Below are positions 24,066 through 35,662 of a DNA stretch of 64,000 bases, one piece after another. Each line of letters starts with the position of its first letter. The first letter of the stretch is position 1. A program made the translations under genes and the position numbers. Under the pieces are notes generated by a model, which ran no database searches, had not been told where the DNA came from, and saw nothing but the letters and a program-made list of their open reading frames with translations. Source of the stretch: Gossypium raimondii (Eukaryota; Streptophyta; Magnoliopsida; Malvales; Malvaceae). The DNA lies in NCBI RefSeq assembly GCF_025698545.1, contig NC_068569.1:1488001-1552000 (forward strand), read 5' to 3'.

Positions 24066-25980
24066 ACTATACAAGCATGGAAACTCTTGCTGTCTTGTAA
24101 CTTGTAAGGGTATATTTGCCTATCGAAAGTGCACAACATCTTGTTCATACTATGGTGTCAATAAAAAAAAAACAAGGCTTACACAGCAACAACAACAGTA
24201 CCAAATAAGATAAGGCTGAACCGATAATGTTAGAAGCAAATTAAATGATCGCTCTATGAATGTATACAAAGAGATACCTACCTACAAATAAAGACAGACA
24301 AGGGACAGAGGCTTAATTTGCATTTGATGATATGAAATTTTTGTAAAGTAGATGTTCTTCATATTCAATACAATTCGTGTTGAAATATGTTTAAAAGATG
24401 CCATCTCAAGTCGCCATGTCGTTTTGTATTATTTCATTATTAAGAGAGTAATATATTATTTCAGCATTAAAACAACAGTCGGGCAGCTAAGAAGATTGAG
24501 GACAACAGCATCCATTCACTTCCATGCACGTTTTGAAATCTGAATACAAAATATAGGAATTTATTATTTACTCAATGATAAAAGATTTCCATTGATATCA
24601 CGTCATTGGTTTAGTAACAAAACTTATGTTTCTAATTAACTGGCATGAAGTTTGAGATTTAATCCCATGTTTGTAAATTCTTTCTCCTGTCCCCTGTAAT
24701 ATAATTGCTTGCCTGTAAAAATAAAATAAAATTCAGAATCTAAACAACCAGTAAAAAAAATATTATAAACGTAATCCTATAACCCATCAAAATCCTAAAG
24801 TGCCACTCAAGTGTTCCAATAATTTCTGAAAGGTCATTTGAAAGATTTAATTAAGAAACAAAAGAAAATGCATTGAATTGTATTGATTTGGTTTTGGGTG
24901 CTTTAAAAATGATTATCATAATCATTTTTGCATGTTTGTTTGAATATTCTGTTTGGTTTTAGACTTTTAGAAAGTTATATTTGTCGATGCCTTCATTGTA
25001 TTGAAACAGAGTAACAAGATTCTTGATTTAGCACCATAGTTTTGCATGGCTAGGTTCCATAGTCCAAATTAATTAATTTATTAAGCAACATTATTGAAAT
25101 TATTTTAGTGTAAAGTGAAAAAAATGAGCAACATATAGCAATGTACCCTCTTACCTCTGTCTAGACTCTGGACCCCCCATGGATGTGCTGTTGCAGAACT
25201 GGTTCACTTGAAATTGGGGCACTTAAACATCTTAAAGAATAATATGAGCAACATAAAAGCAGCACTGCCCAATCCCAATTAGAATCTTGTGAAACAAAAG
25301 CTACATTACTGGGCAGTAGGAGGGAGACAACAAAGTATGTGTGTATATATATATGTGTAAAAGAAATTTACTTAAAGAAAAGGTTATGCAGACAAATACT
25401 TGTGCCAATAATAATGTGTGGGATTTGACTTTGCTTCGAACTTGGCAATGGGCATTGGCATCTATGCTTCTAAAGAAGGGAGCATCTGGTTCTTATCTTC
25501 ATTATTATATTATATATATAGTTCCATAAAGGTTTTAGGCTTAAAAGAATCATAAATTATTGCACTGAGACAAAACCCTGCCTTTTGATCCCTTGAATCT
25601 TTATTTCTAAATTTCAGCTATCTTAATTTTGAATTTAATTTTATTGCATTTGTTGAATGCTGAGACCGGTGGTCCTTTAAGTAATATTAGCCCAAAAATG
25701 TAGTAGTATTCAATTATGGGTTTCCCCACATTCATACATACACCCACAGGCTGAAACAAAGATATTATTTTCCATTAGAAAAATTAATCTCAAAGCTTCA
25801 TGTTCATAAAGCCTGAAACCTCTTCTGCTGATCAGTGCAGTTTACATATGAGCTATTCTTGGTAAAAAAGGCCTTCACCTTTGGTTAATCTATCTATCTA
25901 TCTATATGTTATTTGATTCCAAAACAGAAACTGATGATGGAAAATTTGCGACATTGCATACCATGTTCTTCTTGAATATC
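24066..25980. other. Spacer, no gene seen
   Basis: Apart from the 3' UTR of the racemase-like gene nothing coding is recognised. There is an (ATCT)n microsatellite at about 25889-25908 and a TATATA run near 25505-25520. Confidence 0.6.
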
Positions 25981-26671
25981 CTAAGCACCATCTGAAAATA
26001 GAAGGAAAAAAAAATGTCATTTTTCTATGCTATGATAAGATCAATGGTGCAATGGCTATACCAAGATTTTTCTTACCAAACTCCCTTGGTGTCTTGCATT
26101 TGAAGCATTCAAGCCTGCTAGCGTAATTGTGAACTCCACACCCATATCTGTCAATACAAAATTGCAGTCACATTCACTTGATAAATCAGGCATATCATCA
26201 TCATCATCATTCAAATGAACACTGTGATGGGAATTTACTATCTGCTGAAACTTCCTATTATCATTGCTTGGAAAATGGAAAAGAATGCAGTATCAAGAAT
26301 GTCACAAACAGAGACAATGCAGCTTATTTGTGGAATTTTATAACAAGGCCAACTCACCTGGTGCACATCCAGTCACCAGTTTTCCACCCAGGTGGGGCAC
26401 TGCTTTCGGACCCCATCACAGTGTAACCACCATAGTCGGTTTTCATGGTACCACATCGATAGCAGTTTGGTCGGCTAGCGTAGTTGTGAGCTCCACAGTT
26501 CATGGCAACGCAATACCAGTCACCGGCCAAAGCTTCGGTCCTGTTGTACAAGTAAGTCGATACATCAGGGCCACCATACTTAGGATACCCGCAACGTTGG
26601 CACGCTTCTCTCTTTCTGAAATTCTGGTGTTGGCATGCTGCACACATCCAATCTCCTCCTGTCCAGCTCAT
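25981..26671 (-). CDS. RanBP2-type zinc-finger protein, three coding exons
   Basis: Minus-strand exons 26358-26671, 26077-26147 and 25981-25991 join in phase into 131 aa. There are three RanBP2/NZF-type C4 fingers. Finger 1 has C10, C13, C24, C27 in the GDWMCAAC context. Finger 2 has C54, C59, C70, C73 (GDWYC...NYASRPNCYRC). Finger 3 starts GDWMC at 100 and finishes in exon 2 (CGVHNYASR, then CFKC). The exon 2-3 junction gives the short tail TPREFDGA. Plant proteins of this type (three fingers in ~130-165 aa) are presumed single-stranded RNA or ubiquitin binders. The specific ligand is not readable here. The last coding exon contributes only eleven bases. A 5' UTR intron (26681-26789, GTAAGC...ATCAG) and a TATA box support the minus-strand model. 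Confidence 0.92.
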
Positions 26672-26680
26672 TTTTTATCC

Positions 26681-26897
26681 CTGATAAGCCATTTTACAAA
26701 CCACAAAATAAGAAAAAGAAATCAAACCCCAGTTTTTTTTTCTGGTTTTCATAAGAAAATGAAAGCAAGCTTAGATTGAAGAAGCTTACCTCCTTAGAAA
26801 ATAAAGGGCTTTGAGTGAAAGAAAAGTAGTAGCTAAATCAATAAGTTTGTTAGTGCAATTGGTGATTTAGGTGTTTGGGATGGGAGGGGCTATATAT
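26681..26897 (-). promoter_or_regulatory. 5' UTR intron and TATA box of the RanBP2 zinc-finger gene
   Basis: On the minus strand TATATATAG lies at 26889-26897. A canonical intron runs from donor GTAAGC (26789) to acceptor ATCAG (26681), ten bases before the ATG. Both fit a transcription start near 26860. Confidence 0.6.
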
Positions 26898-29800
26898 ACT
26901 TGTTAAAGGGCTAGGTTTTTTTTTTGGGGGGGGGTTCTTCATGGGATTCTTAAAGCTGACATTTTTTTTTCTTGGGTGTTCAGATAAAACCTAGCTAAGC
27001 TGGTCATAGTTCTGATACTTTACAGTATTCTTGGGAAGATAGGGTTAGCAGTACACTGCATGTCATATGATTGCATGTATTCATGCACGCATACTTTTTC
27101 AAAATTAAAATTCCATAACATGCAAGCATGCCTCTTTCTTTATGTGATTCCCTATCGTTATTGCTGGAAAACAATGTAAAAATATTATATTCTCTTTTCA
27201 TCCATATTACTCACTAGCTATAGGTGTTATGAGGGGAAGCTCTTATTTGGATATGGAGTCTACTATTTCCCTTCATAAATAGATAAACCATTAACTCTCT
27301 TTTCTTTCAAGTCTTGTAGTTCTTTTTTCTTAATAAGGGAAAAAGGGGTTTAGGATTGTCTATAGACTTGAACACAAGACTAGTTTCAATGGAAATTTTA
27401 GTCGACTTTAAGTATTGTAAAATTTGATACTGAAATCCATCTTTAACTCAATAATTTTAACACTTCAGTCGAATTGATATTATTACTCATTTAGGTAATA
27501 ATTAACATATATACTATTGCCTTATTAAATCAATAATATATTTTTATTGTTTTTATCTTTTATGTAAAATATAACACTCTAATTTTTACCTTATCATCTT
27601 TACTATTTCAGTCCAACTGCATTCAATTTTATATTATTTTTTATCATGAGTGTAGCATAATTATATATATATATATATATATATGATATTTACTTCTTAA
27701 ACTAGAGGATACCTTGTTAATAGTTTAAGCATACATACATACATACATACACATATATAGGCGTATGTGCTTACAACATCACTTTATTATTAAATGGATC
27801 TATTTAATGTTTGATTCTTTTAATAGTACGAATGACGACACTTTTATTTTTTCATACTTTTATATTATTTCAAATAAAACAATTACAAATTCAATGGTCG
27901 TCCAATAATATTAAATTACGAATTTATTACTATTCCATCTATATATTTATTATTGACCAAGTTTTTTAAAAAAATTCACATAAAGTTTAATATATATTAA
28001 GTTTTAGAATCAAAATGATTGCTGAGGTGGGGTGTCCACTTGTGCAGACACGTCACGCTCCTCCCATAAAGCTGACTTGGATGAGCACGTCCAGTGCCAA
28101 CTGAGGCTCATCCAACTAGAGACAGATATGTAGCTTCCATGAGTAGGCTTATGCAGTGGCGGTTAAGAAAACATTTGAGGAAAAATATATATACACATAT
28201 ATGCACATTGCATTTGGAATTGATTCCTTATAATGCACATGCATTGCAAAATTCCTTTTTTTTAAATTTTTTTAGTGTTTCGATTCCGCTTTCGTGCAAT
28301 AATTCAAAAGCTATTTGAAGATTCATATCAATTGGAGCTTCTGCGCATACACAAAAATATCCCGTGAATGATACACATTATTTTATTTATTATTCATGAT
28401 GAAGTTACACGTCTGCTTCTTTTTTATATATTTTTGGAGGATTTAGAGCTTTTATTTTAACCAAATATTTAATGATTCAATATTAGTGAGATTTATCTTA
28501 TGGTTAATAATAACTCATCTAATTTAATTCTCTCTTTTGGTTGATGAGTGTATATGTGTAACATTTCTTTCGACAAGGGAATAAATGTACCCATGCACAT
28601 GCACTTGCCAAATTAGGGAGTAACTTCCATTCTACTTTTCTTAATGCTTGTAATAATATTGTTGTTTGAAACATTTATTATTAGTTGATAAACAATATCG
28701 AGCTTCACTTATGAATCTAATCGCATCTTTTAACAATAAAAAATAATTTTAAATATTGCAATGTTTTAGGTTATCGTATATATGTATTTTTTTTAGATTT
28801 TATATAAAAATATTTTCAAAATAATATATTTTTTAATAATTTAACTCGGTTTATAAAAAGCATAAATTAAGCTAAACACTAGACTTATATCTGTAGTTTC
28901 CCTCTAATCACACAAAAGTGAACCTTGAAAAAAGGGGAATGTTATGGATGAATATGGTTCGCGGCGGACCGACGCTGGTGGGCTATAAGTAATTATCGGA
29001 TAAAATTTTTAAAAGTAAGGTTTGCACACTGAAGTTGGGCTCCATTGCACCTGAAAAATTCCATCCTTTTTTATTTTTTATTTTTAACATATGATGTGAT
29101 GAGCTGCATTTGACCTTTCATAATAAAGGCATTGCCAAGATTCTTAGAACGTCCACGAAAATCGTGTCAAAAGTTGAGAGCTAACAAACCCACACCAGAT
29201 ATTAAAAACAATCAATAATATAAAAGCCCTGTAAGAACAAAAAAAAATGTGTTTGCAACGAAAATTGCAATTTAAAAGGCCACTAAGAGAATATACTTGT
29301 TGATAAAAAAAAATCGGTGTAAAATTAGAGGTCATTTTAACATTAAGAGCGAAAATACATCAATTATAAGTAGCAGATTGAGAGGGAGAATAACATAGAG
29401 ATGTAAGTAAGAGGAGAATTGAGGGAGAGAACGAAAAAGGTGGTGTTGGTTTTGTCTCATTTTTAAAGATGAAACTCCTGATAGGTTGATTGGTACTTTC
29501 AAAAATTTTAACTAAGTTGATAATGAAGACTTGTTCCGAAACTAATGTATGTAGGTAACAAATGATAACCATCTTTTCAATTTAAATAGTCTATTAAAAA
29601 TAACAGCTTAACAATGTATAATCTGACAAAAATTTCTTATGTAATCATACTAGTAGGTGATGACTATGGTAGATGAGTGTCGGTCTCTATTGCTTACATG
29701 GTAAACATGTTGAACTCCAAATAGTCATATAGTCATAAACGTTACTTGTTTGGCATAATTTTATATTTTAAGTAGACATGATGAATATTCCCTCAAAGGG

Positions 29801-30950
29801 AAAATACCTTAGAACAACAGCCATGGAGTCCAGCTTTATTCTCTACATGTCACTGTTTTAATTTTTGGGAAAAAGAAGAAGAAGAAAAGGGTCCATTTCC
29901 CTTCAATAATACTTGAGAGAATCCACCTTCATTACTAGCAGTTGGTTTTCAAATTTGTATATTCTCTTCCCCACCCTTTTGCTTCACCACATGACTTAAA
30001 ATATATTCAATCCTTAAGTATACGCGTTGCGGTGGACATTTCACATTCCATAAAAAATTGAAATATTTTTCACCCTATTTTCATAATAATCACACCATTT
30101 TAAAAAAAGTGAGAAAATGACTAGTAATCTCAGCATCTATCTATCTCCTGATTTTGGCACCAATTATTGTACGAGATTAACTAGTGATTGTCAATCCACG
30201 TGCTGTTAAAAGATCTGAAATAAAGTTGGAATTTCTGAAGAGATTGGATTTGGATGGTTAAATCCTACTGCTCCATTAAATTATCTTCCATTAACCTCGT
30301 TTCAGCCAATTGCCTTTTTACATGCACCATTCTTTTAAGCTGATTAGAATATCAATTACCACACCAAAGCTCTCCGATAGAAATCTTTCGGGGATTTCAA
30401 TGTCTTCCGAGTCATTGTTTGTGAATTAAGTTATTCTAATATTTTATTTTACCTTTTCATGAAATATGTGAAAAAATTAGAATGAAATAAGCCTAAAATT
30501 ATTTTTGTCAAGTTTTGTTAATACAAAATTCTTATTTCAACTCATACTATTCCATTGAAAAGAAAATTAAAAGAGAGGCATATCATTTTGTTATTTTATC
30601 AATATGAATGGTTGAACTTTTTTTCCTAGAGATTTTGAAATTTTGATTTTTAAGTTTGTGAGATTTGATTTATTTTGATTTTTACTTATTTTTTATATTT
30701 AATACAAATATTTAGGCTTGTTGAATATAAGTTGTGTATTTCATAGCTTAAAAGATTTACCTTGTTGATTAGAATATTTAAATATTTAACTATTCTAATA
30801 TTGTAACAAATAGTATGATCCAATTCATGTTATGCGTATATATAATCTAAACTAATAAACCCTCCTTGTGCATGTTTGTTGACTAGAATTGAGTATCTTT
30901 AATTTTTAATGCTATTAATAAATTAAATCCTAAATGTTTAGTTATAGGAT
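26898..30950. other. Long AT-rich spacer
   Basis: No gene recognised. It contains a (TA)n microsatellite at about 27661-27685, an (ATAC)n run at about 27731-27752, and isolated GC-richer patches (28020-28140, 28955-29000) that do not read as exons. Short open frames at 27004-27201, 28094-28318 and 29144-29572 look like chance. Confidence 0.55.
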
Positions 30951-31211
30951 CATCAATATTTTGCTATAAGTCAAGCCATCAAGAATTTACTTGAATTTCC
31001 TTGGATGGTTAAGATAGAACATATTTTCAGAGAGTGTAATAGGGTTGCTGATGGTTTGACTTCAATGGTGTTTTCAAGACCGTTGGATAGATATATTTTC
31101 ATGCAACCGCCGGATGAAATGCTCAAATTACTGCACGATAATTATTCTGGAATGACTTGACCTTACTTGGTGTAGTTATGGTTTATTCCTTCCTCTTGTA
31201 CCAAAAAAAAA
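30951..31211 (+). mobile_element. 3' end of a LINE with RNase H-like tail, 5'-truncated
   Basis: A 69-codon frame (30951-31157, stop 31158-31160) without an initiator ATG reads like the C-terminal end of the RNase H domain found in plant non-LTR retrotransposons and in domesticated RNase H-like proteins. It contains WMVKIEHIFRECNRVADGLT, followed by the PPDEMLKLLHDNYSG tail. About 45 bases after the stop the sequence turns into 'cctcttgtacc' plus a run of A at 31203-31211, the usual LINE 3' end. Everything upstream is missing (stops precede 30951), as expected of a 5'-truncated insertion. Confidence 0.8.
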
Positions 31212-31447
31212 TATTTTGTTAGGAGCAATGTGCTATAACTAAAATTAATTTATTAAAAAATATTATATTTATCTTTATATTCATGATTTCTTAAACATTT
31301 ATTATGATAGTTTAAATTTAAATTTTAAAAGTCTTACATTTTTTAGTTATTTTTTACTATTGAAATAAAAGACTAATTTACCATTAAATGTCAAGAAAAA
31401 TATTTATGGGACTAGGCCAATTAAATAAAAATTGATGGGAATGGGCC

Positions 31448-31741
31448 AATTTTTGAAAAACACTTCCAGCTGGAAGCTTTTTCAGGTGATACGCAAAAAA
31501 GTGCTTCAGCTGGAAGCTCTTTCCGCCATTTTTCACCAAAAGAGCTTCCAGCAAAAAGCTCTTTTGCCTTGATCATTGGGGGAACAGAACTTGCTACTAA
31601 AAGCGCTTTTGTTGATTTGGCAGAAAGGACTTGCTGTTGGAAGCACTTTTGTTGAAAAATAATAGTAAGAGCTTCCAGTTAAAAGCATTTTTCTATAGAT
31701 CACCTGAAAAAGCTTCCGGCTGGAAATATTTTTCAAAAATT
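31448..31741. repeat. Foldback element with repeated CTTCCAGC motifs
   Basis: The left arm 31448-31490 and right arm 31699-31741 are inverted copies (~43 bp; 'tttttgaaaaa...cttccagc.ggaa...ctttttcaggtgat'). Between them the octamer CTTCCAGC or its complement GCTGGAAG recurs, with AAGCGCTTTT and AAGCTCTTTT spacers. No coding potential. It may be a small non-autonomous element; no family is recognised. Confidence 0.7.
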
Positions 31742-31851
31742 AATCCTGTAATATTTTATTTTTTTAGCATTTATGAATAAAGTAGTTGAAATAAAATTAT
31801 CATTAATCTTTATAGATACCATCTACGTATATAAAAAATAAAATTTTAATT

Positions 31852-32049
31852 TTATTGATCTGAATGCTTATCAAATTTAAGTCTCCAACCTCCATAAAAA
31901 AATGATGCTTCTGTGAGATTAGTGAAAGCTACTCTATCAGCAAGATATTGCCTACATTTATAGCATCCATGGCAGTCAAACAAACATTCGTTGAGCGGTA
32001 AGGTTCCATCACTTTCATAGTTGCGAAAAGGATTCGCATATTGGAAGTC
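31852..32049 (-). pseudogene. Orphan exon-like coding fragment, 65 aa, unknown family
   Basis: On the minus strand a 66-codon stop-free stretch starts right after an acceptor (TTGATTTAG|GAC at 32049) and ends in TAA at 31852, overlapped by an AATAAA signal. It reads like real protein, with four clustered cysteines (ECLFDCHGCYKC), then RQYLADRVAF and FFYGGWRLKF near the end. No methionine starts the frame and I see no upstream exon before the ENOD93 copy at 32492. So it is either the last exon of a gene whose other exons I cannot recognise, or a relic left by duplication or transposon capture. I do not recognise the family. Confidence 0.45.
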
Positions 32050-32491
32050 CTAAATCAAATATTGTAAGTGTCCAAAAGACAACAATACCATATTGGGCTT
32101 TCGAACCCAAATCACAAACCAGACATATTGCTAACCATAAATAATATAACAGAATAACCCTGAAACATCACTGGTTTTGTTTTATGTTATTTTAGAAAAA
32201 TCCAAGGTGGACTTGGAATCTGAATATAAACTAGAAAGCCATTAAAACCTCGTGCTAGCTATGTAAGCTAATACCCAAAGCCCCTGCAAACCAGCCAACT
32301 CTTATTACATGAGTTACCAGACACAGAAACCGATCCAAATGCAAAGGGTATAAAACTTCTTGTAATAAAAAACCATCTTTATTTATATATACAAATACAA
32401 GTCTCCCCGCCCAACCCCCCCCCCCTTTTCTTTAGCCAACTGAATGGTAATATAATTATGGCTTACATGTTGAGTTTAAATTAAAACCAGC

Positions 32492-32994
32492 TCAAATACA
32501 TGCTTCCATATTGTTAGGAGCATGCTTGAAGGAGTTCTTCCGTGCCGTAGCCAAAACAGTCTTGTCTGCAACTATAAAATAAGCAGCTCCTGCCGCTGTG
32601 GAGATGATGAGAGCTTGTGCGGTATGATTAAGATTGGCTTTTGCCCAAGGCAGCATCCTTACACTAGCTAGCTGCATATGCATGGTACTGTTACCATTTA
32701 ATCATCAATCACTAAGAAAAAAAAAGGATCTAATGTGGGATATTGTCCATCGTATACTTACAGTCGGAATTGCAGTGGCAATGGTAGCAACAATGGCTGC
32801 CTTAGCTCCAGCAACCACGCCCTCTGATGGTGCCAAAGAAGAAACAGATCTTCATTTAAGTTACCTTTTCGTTTAAATAAGTAAACCAGTAGAGTAAAAT
32901 AGTGTTTATACTTACCATGAGAGCAGCGCTTTGCCAAGGCCAGCTTTTGGTCAAGGGAAGCCAAGGTAGCAGATTGAGCCACATTTTTAGCCAT
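32492..32994 (-). CDS. ENOD93: Early nodulin-93 family protein, copy 1 (three exons)
   Basis: Minus-strand exons 32916-32994, 32762-32823 and 32492-32671 join in phase into 106 aa. The protein shows the family order: N-terminal SLDQKLALAKRCSHEG, a Gly/Ala-rich membrane segment (VVAGAKAAIVATIATAIP), the LASVRMLPWAKANLNHTAQA connector, and a second hydrophobic segment ending in FIVADKTVLATARKNSF. ENOD93 proteins are small two-helix membrane proteins first found as nodule-induced, with links to nitrogen use and mitochondrial respiration in other plants. The third exon here is a fusion of what are two exons in copy 2: the 94-nt intron is absent. The C-terminus is three residues longer than copy 2. 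A TATA box lies at 33103-33110. Confidence 0.93.
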
Positions 32995-33102
32995 TATGAA
33001 GTAAATATGATGACAATCAAATGAAACAAGTTGAAGAGGAAATTAGAAAGTGTAAGTATGATTGTGAATGTTTTGATGAAGAGATTGTAATTAGTGAATG
33101 GG

Positions 33103-33110
33103 TATTTATA
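33103..33110 (-). promoter_or_regulatory. TATA box of ENOD93 copy 1
   Basis: TATAAATA on the minus strand, ~110 bp upstream of the ATG. It is conserved in copy 2. Confidence 0.6.
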
Positions 33111-33673
33111 AGGGGAAAATGTGTTATGGAGTGGGTGTGAGATACAAAAGGGACTGTGCCTCGGGTGTTGAGGGGAGTGTTTGATGGTTTCCTCCAATTC
33201 CAGCGTCAGAGACTCTTGTTTTTTCACTTGGATTTCTGATATTGTCGGTTCGGCCCCTTGCTCATGCACTGTTCCCTATAATATGTAAAAGGAATTTTAT
33301 TAATGCTGAAAAGAAATATTATTTTAATTCACACCTTATATATTATTACACTATGGTACATTTGTGATTAAATGAAAATAATATTAAGTAAAATTTTGGT
33401 TTGAAAGGTTAAATTCAATAAAGTTCAAATTTTAAATATATATGAGTATTTTGTTCAGCTTATATAAAAGACAGAATATATTTAAAATAATATAATTTAT
33501 TTTATAAAAAATATAAAGTGGGTTTAATTTTGTCTAATAAAACTTTAATTATTATGGAAAATAACATCTTATTTCTATACTTAATTAAGTTTTAACAATT
33601 TATAAATAAATTCTACGCAATTATGGATAAAGATCCCAACAAAAAAAGCATGGACGGTGGAGTAGAAAGAGAT

Positions 33674-33687
33674 CACGTGGAGCCGAC
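33674..33687. promoter_or_regulatory. G-box/ABRE next to DRE core, distal to ENOD93 copy 1
   Basis: CACGTG at 33674-33679 and GCCGAC at 33682-33687 sit two bases apart, ~690 bp upstream of the copy 1 ATG. Such pairing is known from ABA- and cold-responsive plant promoters. Function here is inferred. Confidence 0.35.
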
Positions 33688-34758
33688 AGCTTGTAATGAG
33701 ATGATTTTAAAATGAAATTGGAGATGAAACTTGTTATTGGCAAATTCCAAGAAGATAGCCCAGCGGGGAAGATGTTGGGCTTGTTTTACTTTCTGTGTAG
33801 AAGAATGCAGAGCTGGAATTAGTTTTTTTTATTATTAAAATTGTAATAAAATATTTATTAATATTTCATGTATTTTTATTATTTAAATTGAATTTAGGCT
33901 AAATTAAGACAAATTAAAGTGTGATTCAACCCAAGTAGGAACAGGTTTATTAGGTTGACCTGACTACCGACTCTATGAATGGTCTAACAATAATTAAGGT
34001 AGAGATACTTAGAGGTTGGTTTAAAATGTTTAGGATTTTGATTAAATATAATTACTTGATATAAAGAATGTAATATATTCTCTCAATTAATGTTAAAACT
34101 CACTTGTAAATCAATAATATCAAATAAGAGTAATGTGAAGAGGGTATTATCAAAGAGGTGCAGCAAATAGCCTTGCCGTAGCTCTACCTAAAACCGGTAT
34201 ACAACTTGATTACGCTTTATCTGGTACTTTTGGGTGGATTTTCTTATATTAATTGTTACTTTTATATTGGGTTCTTGATTTAATATTTTGCTGTAGTTTT
34301 TAATATAGATGACTCGTTTTGTTTTTATGTTATTTTAAAGCTTCACATGGATAAAATGGCATGATATTTTAATGATCCGAAATCCAAGATGAAATTGGGG
34401 AGCATATGATTTGGAGAAAGCAATTAAAGTTCATTAGGCCAATCTAAGCTTAAAACCTTGTGCTATTTAAGCAAACCAGCCAACTTTTATTAAATGAGTT
34501 GATTTCAAGGATGGTATGCCTTCATGCAAAGGACTACTGGTGAAAACTGGATGGATGGAAGTGAATTTTCTTAGTCCATACTTGTAAATAGAAACCATCT
34601 TTTATTTATATATATACAGATAGGATGGATATTACATAGCAGCTGAAGCTAATAGCTTCTACGGATACAAATACAACTCTCCCCACCCAGTCTTTTATAG
34701 CCAACTGAATGGTAATAATCATGGCGTTCATGCCGAGTTTAAATCAGCCAACTCAAAT

Positions 34759-35406
34759 TCATGCTTCCTTGTTAGGAGCCTGCTTGAAGGAGTTCTTCCG
34801 TGCCGTAGCCAAAACGGTCTTGTCTGCAACTATAAAATAAGCAGCTCCGGCCGCTGCAATGGAATAGAAACTTCATTAACAAAAGGATTTTATTATTACT
34901 AAAAAACAAGATCTCGAGCTGATGGTAAAAGGATGATTGATGAAAACCAGTGGAGATGATGAGAGCTTGTGCAGTGTGATTAAGATTAGCTCTTGCCCAA
35001 GGCAACATCCTTACACTAGCTAGCTGCATATTCATGTCAAGACAAGGGATAGAAATGTTACCAATTAATCATCACTAAGAAAAGAAAAAAATGATCTAAT
35101 ATGGGATATTGTCTTTCGCATACTTACAGTTGGAATTGCGGTGGCAATGGTAGCAACAACGGCGGCCTTAGCTCCAGCAACCACACCCTCTGATGATGCA
35201 AAATAAGAAACAGTGTTTATACTTTAGTATTAATATATTTCATTTAAATCAAATTAAACCTAAAGCTATTATTATCACTAACCCTTTAAAAATTTTGAAG
35301 AAAGCTGAAAGGAAAAGAGAAACTTACCATGAGAACAGCGTTTAGCCATGGCCAGCTTTTGGTCAAGGGAAGCCAAGGTAGCAGATTGAGCAACATTTTT
35401 AGCCAT
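34759..35406 (-). CDS. ENOD93: Early nodulin-93 family protein, copy 2 (four exons)
   Basis: Minus-strand exons 35328-35406, 35128-35189, 34948-35023 and 34759-34853 join into 103 aa, nearly identical to copy 1. The differences I see include Leu20 to Met, Ile to Val in the first membrane segment, Lys to Arg after PWA, and the short tail KQAPNKEA. The intron at 34854-34947 (94 nt, GTTTTC...TTGCAG, phase 1) splits the IIST/AAGAAY junction and is the one missing in copy 1. The promoter contains TATAAATA at 35540-35547 and a 41-bp tandem duplication further up. Tandem direct duplication with conserved coding sequence suggests both copies are functional. Confidence 0.93.
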
Positions 35407-35539
35407 TATGAATGAAATATGATGATAATCAGAGGAAACAAAATGGAAATGATAATGAAACTAGTTTAAGAGGAAATTAAGGAAGTGTATACATGTGATT
35501 GTGAAGGGTTTGATGAAGAGAACGTGAGAAGTGGATGGG

Positions 35540-35547
35540 TATTTATA
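35540..35547 (-). promoter_or_regulatory. TATA box of ENOD93 copy 2
   Basis: TATAAATA on the minus strand, ~135 bp upstream of the ATG, matching copy 1. Confidence 0.6.
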
Positions 35548-35580
35548 AGGGGGAAATTACAGTATAAAATGGGGTATGGG

Positions 35581-35662
35581 AGTGGCTTAGATACAAAAGG
35601 GACTGTGCCTCAGGTGTTGGGAGTGGCTTAGATACAAAAGGGTCTGTGCCTCAGGTGTTGGG
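35581..35662. repeat. 2 x 41-bp tandem duplication upstream of ENOD93 copy 2
   Basis: AGTGGCTTAGATACAAAAGG starts at 35581 and again at 35622. The units differ by a single base in the GGGACTG/GGGTCTG box. Copy 1 has only one such unit (around 33130-33180). Confidence 0.95.

Larger units (their letters stand above)
32167..33300. repeat. Segmental duplication, copy 1 (ENOD93 unit)
   Basis: Homologous to about 34312-35800. Besides the gene, the 3' flank ('aaaccagccaact', 'gagttac/gattt') and the promoter ('gggactgtgcctc', 'actgttccctata') are shared, so the duplication included gene plus both flanks. Confidence 0.8.

Noticed and set aside
26178-26779. Plus-strand open frames of 82 and 171 codons
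   Set aside because: They are antisense to the zinc-finger exons and the 5' UTR of the minus-strand gene.
29650-29700. Second snoRNA candidate (TGATGA and AGATGA boxes)
   Set aside because: No CTGA D box and no terminal stem.
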